From NCBI GenBank assembly GCA_963555705.1, contig OY743169.1, positions 441,501 to 505,500 on the forward strand: a stretch of 64,000 bases of DNA, written 5' to 3'. This stretch comes from Ligustrum vulgare (taxonomy: Eukaryota; Streptophyta; Magnoliopsida; Lamiales; Oleaceae). Below the pieces are notes generated by a model. That model saw nothing but the letters and a program-made list of their open reading frames with translations, did no database searches and was not told where the DNA came from. Below are positions 12,001 through 22,554 of this stretch, piece by piece. The position numbers and the translations under genes were made by a program. Numbering within the stretch: position 1 is the stretch's first letter; every line of letters starts with the position of its first letter.

Positions 12001-14510
12001 GGAGGAAGAAGGAGAGTTTGGAGAGAGAGAGAGAGGGAGAGCGAGAGGGAGAGCGAGAGGTTAGAGTCAGAGAGAGGGACGGAGCCTCCGAGCAGTAGAT
12101 AGTCTAGGGTTTGTTCTGTGAAGTTCAGATTTTAAAGTTTGGACAAATCTGATTTTTTTGGGTGGGACCTACAGTATTGGGCGAGATTTTCATATGGGCG
12201 GGAATCTGGGCAACAATTTGAGCTTGATTTTTTAGTGCCAGTTTTGTTACTTTTAGATAGAAGATAGAGATAGATAGATAGAAACAATTGCTGTACAAAC
12301 ATCAAAAGAAGGGACATTTTGGGGGGAAAATCTTGGAAGGAAAATAGAGCTACTAAATTCAAAATTTCTGCACAATTGTTGATGAGGTGGGCCAGGGCTT
12401 GGTTTTTGGGGGGAATCCATTGGAGGGAAAATAAAACCAACTAAGCTCCTTTATAATAATAATAAGATATATATAAACCTCAACTTTCAAAAGTATTCAT
12501 TTTAGTCCCTCAACTTTCAAATCATCAATTTCAGTCCTCAAATTGTAAATTATCGTTTTTAAACTATAAATTTCAAAAGACTAATGTAACTTATGGGCTA
12601 GACAAGGCGTACGGAGAATTAAAGAATGGAAGTTGTTTCCCGCTCAACTTTGCACTCGTCGGATTTAAGGTAGACTCGCCCCCACTAATTGATTTATATT
12701 ATAATTGCATGTGTTATGTGGATTTGTGTGATTTTATGCTTAATTGCATGAGAAAAGAATATCTCTGTTGAGATAAAGAAAAGAATATCTCTTTTGAGAT
12801 AAAGAATTTATGTTATGCCGGGCATAACTTGTCTGCTAGCATGATACAAGAAAAGAATGGTTCATTTGTGTTCACTATGTGATGCCTATGAACAAGAAAA
12901 GAATGTCACTACATGATTTGCATAATTACTTGTCCAATTATCTTGTAAATTAATTATTGGTGATGAGTCTACTGAGTATTTCATTTTGAAATGATCAACC
13001 CGTTATTTTAAACAATTTTGCAGATTTTGGAGACGGTGGTGAGTGATGGGCAATGACGGCAAATTACAAATTGATATTTTTTTTAAAAAGTCGTGAACTT
13101 TGAAATAATTATTTTATTTTATCAAGAATTTTCAATTCTTATAAATTTGTACGAATTTACTTATTCCATATGAATTATTGAATTATCGCTAAACTTTTAT
13201 TCCATAAATACGATATTCAATATTTAGTCATTTTTCCGCAACAAAGTTTATTCAAGAATTTAGAAAAGTGACGTTCCCGCGCTCCTCGGAATTCGGGGCG
13301 TTATAATCATCAATATGCATCAAAAGCATTTTACCACATATCAGACTTGCACATAATGAAACATGTAAAGGGGTGTATCGAATAATCACTGTTTTGATGA
13401 TTATGTAATATATATCAACTTGAAATTCATAAAATAACTTCATATCATGAACAAAACTAAAAATAGAGGGGGTGTCTACATGGGTGTCTACATGGGTGTG
13501 GACACCATGTTCATCGTTCTTCGTTTGTTGTCGACACCATATCACCAGGTGTCGACACCAAGCGTAGATTCAGAAACTGTAACTTGATTTCTTTGATTCT
13601 TTTGATCCCTAATCAACATATTTTGATAACTACCTTTGAAAAACCAATTTGGGAGATCAAAATAATGGTTTAAACGGATTTGAATCATAACTTTGGCAAG
13701 AATCCAACACCTAGGTTTTTGAAATATTGGAAGATAACTCAGCAGCGTCTGAATCTGATTTCTTTTTAGTTATATGTTTATAAATTTCAAAATATCAGGT
13801 ATTTATAGAGTAATAGAGGTGCAGGGAAGGAAGGAAGTCACGGTTGTATTGGATTGGGACCTTCCTTAACCATTAAGGAGTAATGATTGTCAAGCATGAG
13901 GTGTCTTTCCTTTACCATGCAAGATGGAGGTGTAAGATGCAGATAAAAGATGACTCTTGTGGTAAAAACATAAGGTGGAAGCATAAGACCAGCTCCTTGG
14001 CGCAAATTCCCAGTTTCTCCCAATTTCAATGGCTGTTTTTAAACATAGTTTTAGGATAGCAACCGAATCCAAATTGAGTGTTTTTGGTATCAGTTCAAAG
14101 TACTCATATATTATTTCCATATAAAATTTTCCTCGCAGAATTTGGATAACGGGAGAAGAAGCTATAGCATTCCAAAGTTGGCCCCTCGAAATTGTCTTTT
14201 CAGGTCGTGTGATTGAGCAGCCAACTTTGAAAAATTGTTGAGAATTGTACAGTAATTGGAATGATGAACATATTTCAAATTCTCGAAGTTCACTTCGAGT
14301 ACTTATCCGTATATATAAGATATGCAATTATCAGAGGTCGGAAGAAGTCAAACAAACTTCCTAAAGATAGACGTTAAATCACCATTTTTATTTCTAACAT
14401 AGGTTTCGTTTCCTTTTCTAATTTCATATAAATTTAAATAAAAATCCTAAAATATATTTATTACATAATAATGAGTAAATAAGGACGTCATAATTTTTAG
14501 GGTCATTACA

Positions 14511-14872
14511 AAGGTCCCATGAAGTCAATGCCCCAAACATCAAAGATTCCGCATATAATTATGGGAGTTTGAAGCATTTGATCATGTTGGGATAGATTAC
14601 CTATTTTCTAGTAGTTATCGTAAGACTTACAAAACATGTATGCATCCTTGAAAAGTGTAGGCTAATAGAAACCACTCTCCAATACCTTTTGTCCAGTTCT
14701 TCTAGGTCCAAAATGTCCTACACGTGCGTATGAGTGGCAAAATGTGAGGATTGAATGGATATTAGGTTTCAGGTACGCACCTCCGGATGATTTGATCTGG
14801 ACACCTCTTCCACAAATATGGGTCATCCCAAATGTAGTACTTGGTGTCACTCCTCGTCTTATGCTTCTTTTC
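14511..14872 (-). pseudogene. Athila integrase, N-terminal part
   Basis: The minus strand shows the zinc-binding region of a Ty3/gypsy integrase: ILTFCHSYARVGHFGPRRTG followed by QKVLESGFY, with further degenerate sequence and then GIDFMGP just before the solo-LTR insertion at 14510. Several frameshifts and stops lie between 14560 and 14640. It joins RNase H (14873-15415) upstream and the core fragments at 4397-4521 and 3007-3563 downstream. Confidence 0.88.
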
Positions 14873-16290
14873 CTACGAAAGACCAGTAGGTGTTAGCTTA
14901 GAAGTCATATAATTCACTAAATCAGCATACGATGGAGGGTTCGCTTCAATAGCGAATAAGCTTTCATCCGTAAAAGATTCACACAAACGTAGGTCATCTT
15001 TGGCCCTCACTTCCCTGCTAAGATGTTCAGCCACCACATTTTCAGACCCTGCCTTGTCCTTTATTTCCAAATCAAACTCTTGTAGTAAGAGTATCCATCG
15101 AATGTTTCTCGGCTTTGCATCCTTCTTCACAAATAGATGTCTCAAAGCCACATGATCTGTAAAAACAATAACTTTAGAACCCAATAAATAAGAACGGAAT
15201 TTTTCTAAAGCAAATACAGCAGATAAAAGCTCCTTTTCAGTGGTGATATAGTTTGCTTGGGCCTGATTCAGAGTCCGGGAGGCATAGTACATCACATGGC
15301 CCGCTCTTCCAACCCTTTTCCCTAGGACCGGCCCCACATCATAGTCACTGGCATCACACATTATTTCAAATGGAAGGTCCCAGTCAGGTGGTTGAATAAT
15401 TGGAGGTGTAGTCAATTACTCCTTGAGTTGGTCGAAAGCCTTTTTGCACAGGTCAGTGAACTCAAATGGTACATCATTTTGCAACAAATTGCACAATGGT
15501 GATGCAGTTTTTGAGAAGTTCTTTATAAACCTGCGATAGAAACCTGCATATCCAAGAAAATATTGTATATCCCGCACATTTACGAGGTAAGGCAACACGG
15601 ATATGAGATCTACCTTAGCCTTATCAACTTCTATTCCCTTGACCAACACTACATGGCCTAACAATATCCCTTGACCTACCATAAAATGACATTTTTCTCA
15701 ATTTCGGACTAGATTAGTGTCAATGCATCGTTTCAAAATTAATGTCAAGTTATCTAAACATGCATCAAACGAGTTTCCCCACACACTAAAGTTGTCCATG
15801 AACGCTTCTATGATTTTTCCTATGTATTTAGAAAAATACTCATCATGCAACGTTGGAATGTCGCAGGAGCATTACATAAACCAAAAGGCATACGCCTATA
15901 CGCAAATGTGCCAAAAAGACACATGAATGCCATTTTTTCCTGATCCTATGGTGTTATAGAAATTTGAAAATATCCAAAAATACTATCTAAAAAGTAGTAA
16001 TGGAAATGACTAGCTAACTTCTCTAACATTTAATCAATAAAGGGAAGGGGAAAATGATCTTTTCGGGTGTCAACGTTTACTTTTCTATAATCGATGCATA
16101 CCCGGTATCTAGTTTGTACCCTAGTTCGCACAAGCTCTCCTTCCTTGTTTTCAACAACTGTCACTCCAGACTTCTTCGGCACCACTTGCACTAAACTGAT
16201 CCACTTACTGTCCGAGATAGGGTAGATCATTCCTGCTACCAACAGCTTTAGAACTTCATTCTTCACCACCTCCATCATCGCTAAATTCAA
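14873..16290 (-). pseudogene. Athila reverse transcriptase and RNase H (broken)
   Basis: The RT part runs from about 16290 down: TRYRVCIDYRKVNVDTRKDH, then a degenerate middle ([16 protein letters not shown] at about 15850) and GYAGFYRRFIKNFSKTASPL. RNase H follows at 15415-14873 with [53 protein letters not shown] and [11 protein letters not shown]. These motifs are characteristic of Athila. The enzyme would copy element RNA into DNA. Stops and frameshifts break the RT between 15690 and 16030, and the catalytic YxDD stretch is not readable. RNase H is open for 180 codons, but in a dead element. Confidence 0.93.
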
Positions 16291-16386
16291 TCTTCGCTGA
16301 GCTTGTCTTGATGGTTAAGCCCCTTCTTCAATCAGTATCCTATGCATGCAGACTGATGGGCTGATTCCTTTAATATCTGCAATTGT

Positions 16387-17578
16387 TCATCCTATAGCCT
16401 CCTTGTGCTCCCTTAAAACCTGAACTAGTTTGTCTTCCTCCACCTTGGTTAGGTTGGATGAAACGATCACGGGGAGCATTTTTCCATCGCCAAGATAAGC
16501 ATATTTCAAGTGGCCTAGTAAGGTTTTCAATTCCACAACTGGTGCCTGCAAAATAGAGGGCAACAATTTGTTAGGATAATATGTCAATTGAATTGTTTTG
16601 ACCGTATACCTGCTTGGGACAGGTCTCAATGAATTAAGCGTAGCTATTGCATTTTGCAGTTCCTCGCTCATCTCCAACTAATCATCCTTAACTTGCTTCA
16701 ATAACTCCGAGAGGACTGTCTCCAGCTCATCCATGCAATTTAACTCAATGACTTTCTGTACAGTAGGAGTAATGACATTAATAGAGTAGGCAGCAAAAAT
16801 ATCATTCGGGTGCTTCATTGCATCATAAATATTAAATTGTACCACCTCCCCCCATCAAATCCCATAGTTAGTACCCCTTTTCTTACATCAATTATGGTTT
16901 GGGAGGTCCACAAAAATTGCCTCCCCAACAATATAGGGGTAGAATTTGGAGAGTGATCATCATTCATGTCTAATACATAAAATTTTTCCGGAAACACTAA
17001 CCCCCTACTTATACCAAAACATCTACCCGATCTAGATAAGCATTAGAACGATTTTTCAGTTAAATGATAACACTAGTTTCAGTTATGGTTTTGGCAAGTT
17101 TTAATGAAGTGTAAGTAGATCTAGGCATTACATTAATAGATGCTCCTAAGTCTATCAAGGCACAATCTATCTTAGTGTTACCTATTTGATAGGGTATGGT
17201 GAACATACCTGGATCCTTGCACTTGAGAGGCAATTTCCTTTGAAAAAGTGCTAACACGGTTTTACCCATTCTTACCTTCTCATTTCCCATAAGTTTCCTC
17301 CTGTTGGTGCATAGATCTTTCAATAATTTTTCGTACCATGGAACTTTCTTGATTGCATCCAGCAGTGGAATGTTCACTTCCACCTTCCTGAATGTCTCCA
17401 ACATTTCCTTTTCCTTGCTTTCCTTATTTGTCTTTGCTAACCTGCTACGAAAAGGGGGTGGGGTTGATTTAGCATTTAAAGTAGAGTCAGTTTTTACCTG
17501 AGGGTTTTGTGATGTATTGTCCTTCTTTTTGACTTCTCTTTCCTTGTCTTCCTCTTCTTCAACTGCGGAAGGTTTCAT
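16387..17578 (-). pseudogene. Athila aspartic protease and linker (broken)
   Basis: The minus strand encodes ALIDLGASINVMPRSTYTSL (active site as DLGAS), preceded by PYQIGNTKIDC and the Lys/Glu-rich linker typical of Athila polyproteins. The protease C-terminal part is at 16997-16815 (PILLGRQFLWTSQTIIDV), and the pre-RT linker at 16677-16387 includes ELKTLLGHLKYAYLGDG. Protease would process Gag-Pol. Pieces lie in different frames with stops between, so the copy is inactive. Confidence 0.9.
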
Positions 17579-17637
17579 TTGTGATCCCTCAGTTTCTTTC
17601 CCATCTCAGAGAGTCATGGCGCTCACATTTTTAGGAG

Positions 17638-18950
17638 TCACCTCGAGTTGAGATGGTATTTTACCTTCGGATTGTGCTTCCAACCTGTTAATGGGCGTAG
17701 CCATTGGCTCATTTGTTTCTCCAAATTTTGAATGTTGGACTTTGTTTCCAGTTGAAACTGCAATGTGTTAGTTGCCAATGTTTTCACCATGTCTTCATGA
17801 GACATACCTGAATTTTGGGGTTTTTGCTGATACTGCCTCTGAGGTTGGAAGTTTCCTTGTTGAAATTTTCCTTGAAGTTTGTTGGAGATGAAACCCGGGG
17901 GCTTGTTGTTTCCATAGCTTAAATTTGGGTGATCCCTCCAGCCAGGGTTGTAAGTGTTGGAATATGTATTATATTGCTGTTTTTGAAAAGGGAACCCTCC
18001 TATAGCATTCACTTGTTTAGTATTCTCCTCTTGCAAAACTGGGCACGCGTTTGTTGCATGTCCAAAGTTAGCACATATCCCGGATGCTTTGACTTGTTGT
18101 GAGTTTCTTTACAGCAAGTTGTTTTACAAGATTTGTCAGTTCAGATAATTGGTTTTCAATATTGGAACCACTTACCTCATTCACTCAGTGAACTTGCATG
18201 TCCCTATTTGAATTGAATTGCTGAGTGTTCTCAACCATATTAAAGATCAGAGCCCGTGCTTGTTCAGTGTTTTGTCCATTAGTGCACCTCCACTTGCGAC
18301 ATCTGTCATGCTCATGTCCATCGGTAGCAGTCCTTCATAAAAGTACTGCATTAGGAGTTGCTCACTGATTTGGTGATGGGGAAAACTTGAGATAAGCTTC
18401 TTGAAATGCTCTCAATATTCGTATAGTGTTTCGCCACTGTTTTGGCACACCAAGCAAATTTCCTTCCAAATGGTGCCAGCTCTAGATGCAGGGAACTACT
18501 TCTCTAGGAAAAGTCTCTTCGTGTCATTCCAGGTAGTGATTGATCTGAATGGTAAACAGTACAACCAATTGGTAGCTGCATTTTTCAGCGAGAATGGGAA
18601 AGCACTCATTTTGACTTGCTCCTCGGTAATACTCGTTGGTCTCATACTATCGTACACCACATGAGATTCCTTGAGATGTATGTATGGTTCCTCACTAGCA
18701 TGCCCTCGAAAATTTGGCAGAAGATGAATCAGACCGGATTTTAGCTCAAAAGTCTTGTTCTCTTCCACTGTTGGAAAAGTGATACATAACGGTTGTTGAG
18801 CAACTTCGGGGTAGCTAGTTGATTGAGAGTCAGATTATTATTAGCTACTGCCATTGGTTGTTGTGATGCCTTTCTTTGCTGTATAAAAGTTCTATCAATC
18901 TCTGGATCAAAACCAAAATATTCAATATTAGTTGATCGAGTCTTATGCAT
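17638..18950 (-). pseudogene. Athila gag (broken)
   Basis: Three frames carry parts of Gag, the particle-forming protein. 18950-18741 reads YFGFDPEIDRTFIQQRKA. 18768-18496 holds the capsid-like core with EEQVKMSAFPFSLKNAATNW and ITTWNDTKRLFLEK. 18036-17638 holds the Gln/Asn-rich segment after the zinc knuckle (TYNPGWRDHPNLSYGNN). The region 18040-18400 is too decayed to read through. The same plan is intact in the 832-residue protein at 45525-48023. Confidence 0.9.
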
Positions 18951-19066
18951 GCAAGCAAAGAAATAGACAAGAAATATTTAATGAAAAATAGAGAAATAAA
19001 GGGAAAATAAAATAAATGCAGGAAAATAAAATTCTAATTCATTAAACAACTAAGTTGGTTAACCGT

Positions 19067-19084
19067 TCCTCGACAACGGTGCCA
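19067..19084 (-). other. Primer binding site of the Athila element (tRNA-Asp type)
   Basis: On the plus strand the site reads TCCTCGACAACGGTGCCA. It is a mutated form of the 3' end of plant tRNA-Asp (TCCCCGGCAACGGCGCCA), seen unmutated at 48140-48157. It lies six bases from the LTR edge at 19091. Confidence 0.85.
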
Positions 19085-19090
19085 AAAATT

Positions 19091-19935
19091 TGATGGGTGT
19101 TGCGATGCACCAAAAATTAATAAATTCCTTACTTTCCAAATATCATTTTAAAATGTAGCATCTAGAGTAAGGATCGAACCCACGAGGAATAGTAGACCTA
19201 ATTAGTTGCTCAATAAATTAGAATATAATGGGGGGTTTGTTATTTGGAATTGCTTAAATGAAAATTATGCATAAAAATAACAAGTAAATATGTTTAAATA
19301 ATTAATGTGAGAGAAGATCTTGTTCTCAGGTTCGGTTGTGCCCTCAATTAATGTTATACATTCCTATGTAACACATTTCTATTTCTAAATCAATTTATCA
19401 ATCTTAGACAATCAACAAGCTCTGATTACCACAATTCTTCCTTATGTAAATTGAATCAAAACAAGCTCTTTGATTCATTTTAACCATTGGGTAACCCTAA
19501 ACAAGCTCTTATGATTTAACGCTAGATTGAATTGGGTTGTTAATTTCACGAGCTCGAATTAATCAATCCAAGTCGAATTATTGTTAAATCTACGCGAGAT
19601 TTATTTGCTACTACGAGTCGAAATCTAGTGACAATTACGGATCAAAAGATTCACACATAGCATATACATGAGTTCATAGACTAAGCAATTTAATTGGTCA
19701 AATCAAATATATTAATCGAATAAACTCAATTCAACATTAAATACACAATAATTCAACAATTAAAATACAAGGAATGGATTCGTTACTAGTATCTAGGAAA
19801 AGAAAATAACATAATTGAATTGACACAACTTCCCCCTTGAACAAGATACGGAATTTAGCCCAGCATAATTGTGGTAGATTCTTCAAGTTGATTCATGGAT
19901 TCGGCTTGTTGTTGATGTTCTTGTGCTTGAAAACC
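19091..19935 (-). repeat. 5' LTR of the Athila element (partial)
   Basis: The LTR begins beside the PBS with TGATGGGTGTTGCGATGCAC (plus strand, so the 3' edge of the minus-strand LTR). The far edge is not recognisable: copia coding sequence starts at about 19936, so the LTR is probably truncated. No second LTR of this element is found in the window. Confidence 0.7.
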
Positions 19936-20012
19936 TCTCAAGAGTCCATCATCATAATGAAGCACATAGAGTTCTAAGCCAATTCATGGACAGCCCTAGA
20001 GTCCATCATCTT
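19936..20012 (+). pseudogene. Copia RNase H region, upstream piece
   Basis: The plus strand gives SQFMDSPRVHHL, the copia Pol stretch just before RNase H, continued at 24905 by NEAHKVLRYVKKASGQ. The element at 20013-24904 (duplication ATCTT) splits it. About 70 bp here is a second, imperfect copy of the sequence around the insertion: AAGAGTCCATCATCATAATG occurs before the PRVHHL copy, so a local tandem duplication preceded the insertion. Confidence 0.8.
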
Positions 20013-20721
20013 TGTTACGACCATAACTAAATTGGACATGACACATCATCTATATGGGCCCACCAGGGGAGCCACAAAACATCCAGTCGCCTAATCATGA
20101 CCTATAGGCCAAAACTGCGGATACCAAATTTGATGGATCCTTATATGCCGAGGTGACCCTATGCCGAGGTGATACTATGTCGAGGTAACCTAAGCCGGGG
20201 TGATGTTGTGCCAAGGTACCCTTATGCCGAGGTACTCCTAAGCCTAGGGGAGTACCCTGAAAATGTGACAAGACAGCTTGATGTGACAACATCTTTAAAG
20301 TGATTTGATGGTTGCTTTAACCCTATGACATGTAGTAATGATTATAACCAAAGAAATGGTTTACCTCATGAAGAGTCAGGATCTTACCACATGTAAAGTA
20401 TAACATATGTCACAATCTAAGAGAATTACACCTTCTATAAATAGAGCACACTTGCCTCCAATGAAGGGGTGAGCATGTTTACTCTCTTAACTAAATATTT
20501 ACTATCACTCCCTTTTTTCTCTTTTACGCACTTATATTTTCCGCACTCAAATTATATTTGCTTGACATGGGCACTGACTTAGGCATCGGAGTGCAAACGG
20601 GAGCCACCTCGGCCCCCTTTGCAAACTGATTGTTTGTCACAGTGCGCAGGAGATCCACGTGTTCAAGAGGGAGGAGCTGAGACGTGTTGGTCCAAGGTCC
20701 AGCCGGATTTTGTGGTCAACA
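20013..20721 (+). repeat. 5' LTR of the non-coding element, 709 bp
   Basis: It runs from TGTTACGACCATAACTAAAT to GGTCAACA. A TATA box (TATAAATAG) is at 20436-20444. A short internal array of GCCGAGGT-containing units (20143-20250) has fewer units than in the right LTR, which explains the length difference. Confidence 0.95.
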
Positions 20722-20723
20722 TT

Positions 20724-20741
20724 TTGGCGCCGTCTGTGGGA
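20724..20741 (+). other. Primer binding site-like sequence
   Basis: TGGCGCCGTCTGTGGGAA directly follows the 5' LTR after TT. The TGGCGCCG start matches a tRNA 3' end in GGCGCCA. This type is common in plant Ty3/gypsy elements. I cannot name the tRNA with certainty. Confidence 0.8.
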
Positions 20742-20840
20742 AACCATACTGCTAACCACGAAAACACATGGTAAAAAACCATACATAGAAAGGTAGTCCT
20801 GAAAAAGGACGAAGAACCATTTACGAAGAAGCGGAAAAAA

Positions 20841-21120
20841 GCAAAAGCTTTGAAAGATAAGCTGGTTGGCCTTGAAAAAGGCAAGAGCTTTGAAAGATAA
20901 GCTGGTTGGCCTTGAAAAAGGCAAGGGCTTTGAAAGATAAGCTGGTTGGCCTTAAAAAAGGCAAGAGCTTTGAAAGATAAGCTGGTTGGCCTTGAAAAAG
21001 GCAAGGGCTTTGAAAGATAAGCTGGTTGGCCTTGAAAAAGGCAAGAGCTTTGAAAGATAAACTGGTTGGCCTTGAAAAAGGCAAGAGCTTTAAAAGATAA
21101 GCTGGTTGGCCTTGAAAAAA
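20841..21120 (+). repeat. Array of 40-bp units (about seven copies)
   Basis: The unit is GAGCTTTGAAAGATAAGCTG followed by GTTGGCCTTGAAAAAGGCAA. Copies differ mainly by AAGAG against AAGGG. Its continuation to 21360 is a looser set of CTTGAAAAAG-based units with two 50-60 bp direct repeats. Long minus-strand open frames here are repeat artefacts. Confidence 0.93.
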
Positions 21121-21392
21121 AGGTGTAATAACTTTGAAACACAAGTGTAATAACCTTGAAAAATGACTGATAACCTCTTGAAAAAGAGTGAAGAACCACA
21201 AAAACCTTGAAAAATGGCTGATAACCTCTTGAAAAAGAGTGAATAACCACAAAAACCTTGAAAAAAAGGTGAAGAACCTCTTGAAAAAGAGAGGAGAAAT
21301 ACTACATAAACCTTGAAAAAGGAAGGAAACCTTTTGAAAAAGATTGGTAACAAATGCCTTGAAGAAAGGCCTCCTCAAAAGAGGGACTTTCC

Positions 21393-22550
21393 TTCATATT
21401 GCCTAAGTGGCATGGCCGAAGTGCTTCCCTTATATTGCCTAAGTGGCAAGGCCTAAGTGGCTTCCCTCATATTGCCTAAGTGGCATGGCCTAAGTGACTT
21501 CCCTCATATTGCCTAAGTGGCATAGCCGAAGTGCTTCCCTCATATTGCCTAAAGTGGCAAGGCCGAAGTGCTTCCCTGATATTGCCTAAGTGGCACGGCC
21601 GAAGTGCTTCCCTCATATTGCCTAAGTGGCAAGGCCTAAGTGGCTTCCCTCATATTGCCTAAGTGGCATGGCCGAAGTGCTTCCCTCATATTGCCTAAGT
21701 GGCAAGGCCGAAGTGCTTCCCTCATATTGCCTAAGTGGCATGGCCGAAGTGCTTCCCCTCATATTGCCTAAGTGGCACGGCCGAAGTGCTTCCTTCATAT
21801 TTCCTAAGTGGCATGGCCGAAGTGGCTTCCCCTCATATTGCCTAAGTGGCATGGCCGAAGTGCTTCCCCTCATATTGCCTAAGTGGCACGGCCGAAGTGC
21901 TTCCCTCATATTGCCTAAGTGGCAAGGCCTAAGTGGCTTCCCTCATATTGCCTAAGTGGCATGGCCTAAGCGACTTCCTTCATATTGCCTAAGTAGCATG
22001 GCCGAAGTGGCTTCCCCTCATATTGCCTAAGTAGCATGGCCGAAGTGCTTTCCCTCATATTGCCTAAGTGGCAAGGCCTAAGTGGCTTCCCTCATATTGC
22101 CTAAGCGGCAAGGCCGAAATGCTTCCCTCATATTGCCTAAGTGGCATGGCCGAAGTGCTTCCCCTCATATTGCCTAAGTGGCACGGCCGAAGTGCTTCCT
22201 TCATATTGCCTAAGTGGCATGGCCGAAGTGGCTTCCCCTCATATTGCCTAAGTGGCATGGCCGAAGTGCTTCCCCTCATATTGCCTAAGTGGCACGGCCG
22301 AAGTGCTTCCTTCATATTGCCTAAGTGGCATGGCCGAAGTGGCTTCCCCTCATATTGCCTAAGTGGCATGGCCGAAGTGCTTCCCTCATGTTGCCTAAAT
22401 GGCATGGCCGAAGTGCTTCCCTCTTATTGCCTAAGTGGCATGGCCGAAGTAGCTTCCCTCTTATTGCCTAAGTGGCATGGCCGAAGTGCTTCCCTCTTAT
22501 TGCCTAAGTGGCATGGCCGAAGTGGCTTCCCTCTTATTACCTAAGTGGAT
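21393..22550 (+). repeat. Array of 36-37 bp units (about 31 copies)
   Basis: The unit is CATATTGCCTAAGTGGCATG followed by GCCGAAGTGCTTCCCT. Variants have AAGGCC or ACGGCC in the middle and CTTCCCCT at the end. Groups of variants repeat in the same order (compare about 21700-21900 with 22130-22390), showing higher-order duplication. Most units are 36 bp, a multiple of three, so both strands stay open by chance. These frames are not genes. Confidence 0.95.
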
Positions 22551-22554
22551 TCCT

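Larger units (their letters stand above)
7273..12467 (-). mobile_element. Non-autonomous Helitron with captured exons, 5195 bp
   Basis: On the minus strand it begins TCTTATTATTATTATAAAGG, a standard plant Helitron 5' end, and finishes with hairpin CCGTGC-ATC-GCACGG, a nine-base spacer and CTAG. It lies between host A and T, as Helitrons do: the flanking family-A LTR would rejoin as a TATATATA run. There is no Rep/helicase ORF, so an autonomous helper would be needed. Its interior holds several short exon-like pieces with splice sites, all on the Helitron's own strand, and a five-copy 152-bp minisatellite. An A-tract (about 23 A) is at 7913-7935. The remaining stretches (7300-8300, 9450-10110 and 11080-11660) show no gene. 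Confidence 0.9.
5577..13305 (+). mobile_element. Solo LTR of gypsy family A, copy 1, split by a Helitron
   Basis: It starts TGTAGCGACCAAGAATTTTT and ends CGGGGCGTTATA. The last CA has become TA, a likely C-to-T change. The perfect 5-bp duplication ATCAT lies at 5572-5576 and 13306-13310. Without the Helitron it is about 2534 bp. A second copy with the same start, same inner order and opposite orientation is at 34112-36735. Inner landmarks are a C/A-rich stretch (6050-6900) with His/Thr/Pro-rich open frames of no recognised family, a GA microsatellite (6957-6973), and many AGTCCC motifs (7010-7250 and 12480-12540). Inserted in family-B LTR copy 2. Confidence 0.92.
4522..14510 (-). mobile_element. 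Solo LTR of gypsy family B, copy 2, itself split by a second LTR
   Basis: Left end TGTAAAGCCCCGAAATTT and right end GGGTCATTACA are flanked by the perfect 5-bp duplication AAGGT (4517-4521 and 14511-14515). Removing it, one duplication and a later 1-bp change rejoins Athila integrase GIDFMGP to LPSFGCNYF. Without the nested insertion (5577-13305 plus ATCAT) it is about 2255 bp. No internal region remains, so it is a solo LTR, probably left by LTR-LTR recombination. On the minus strand it starts TGTAATGACCCTAAAAATTA, like copies ending at 3006 and 40727. The TGTAAYGMCCC-type termini resemble chromovirus LTRs, but the lineage is inferred. The outer parts (4522-5576 and 13306-14510) hold repeated GGTGTCGACACC-like palindromes. 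Confidence 0.92.

Noticed and set aside
21393..22550. Regular 36-bp direct repeats resembling a CRISPR array
   Set aside because: Repeats are back to back without unique spacers, lie inside an LTR element in plant DNA, and have no cas genes.
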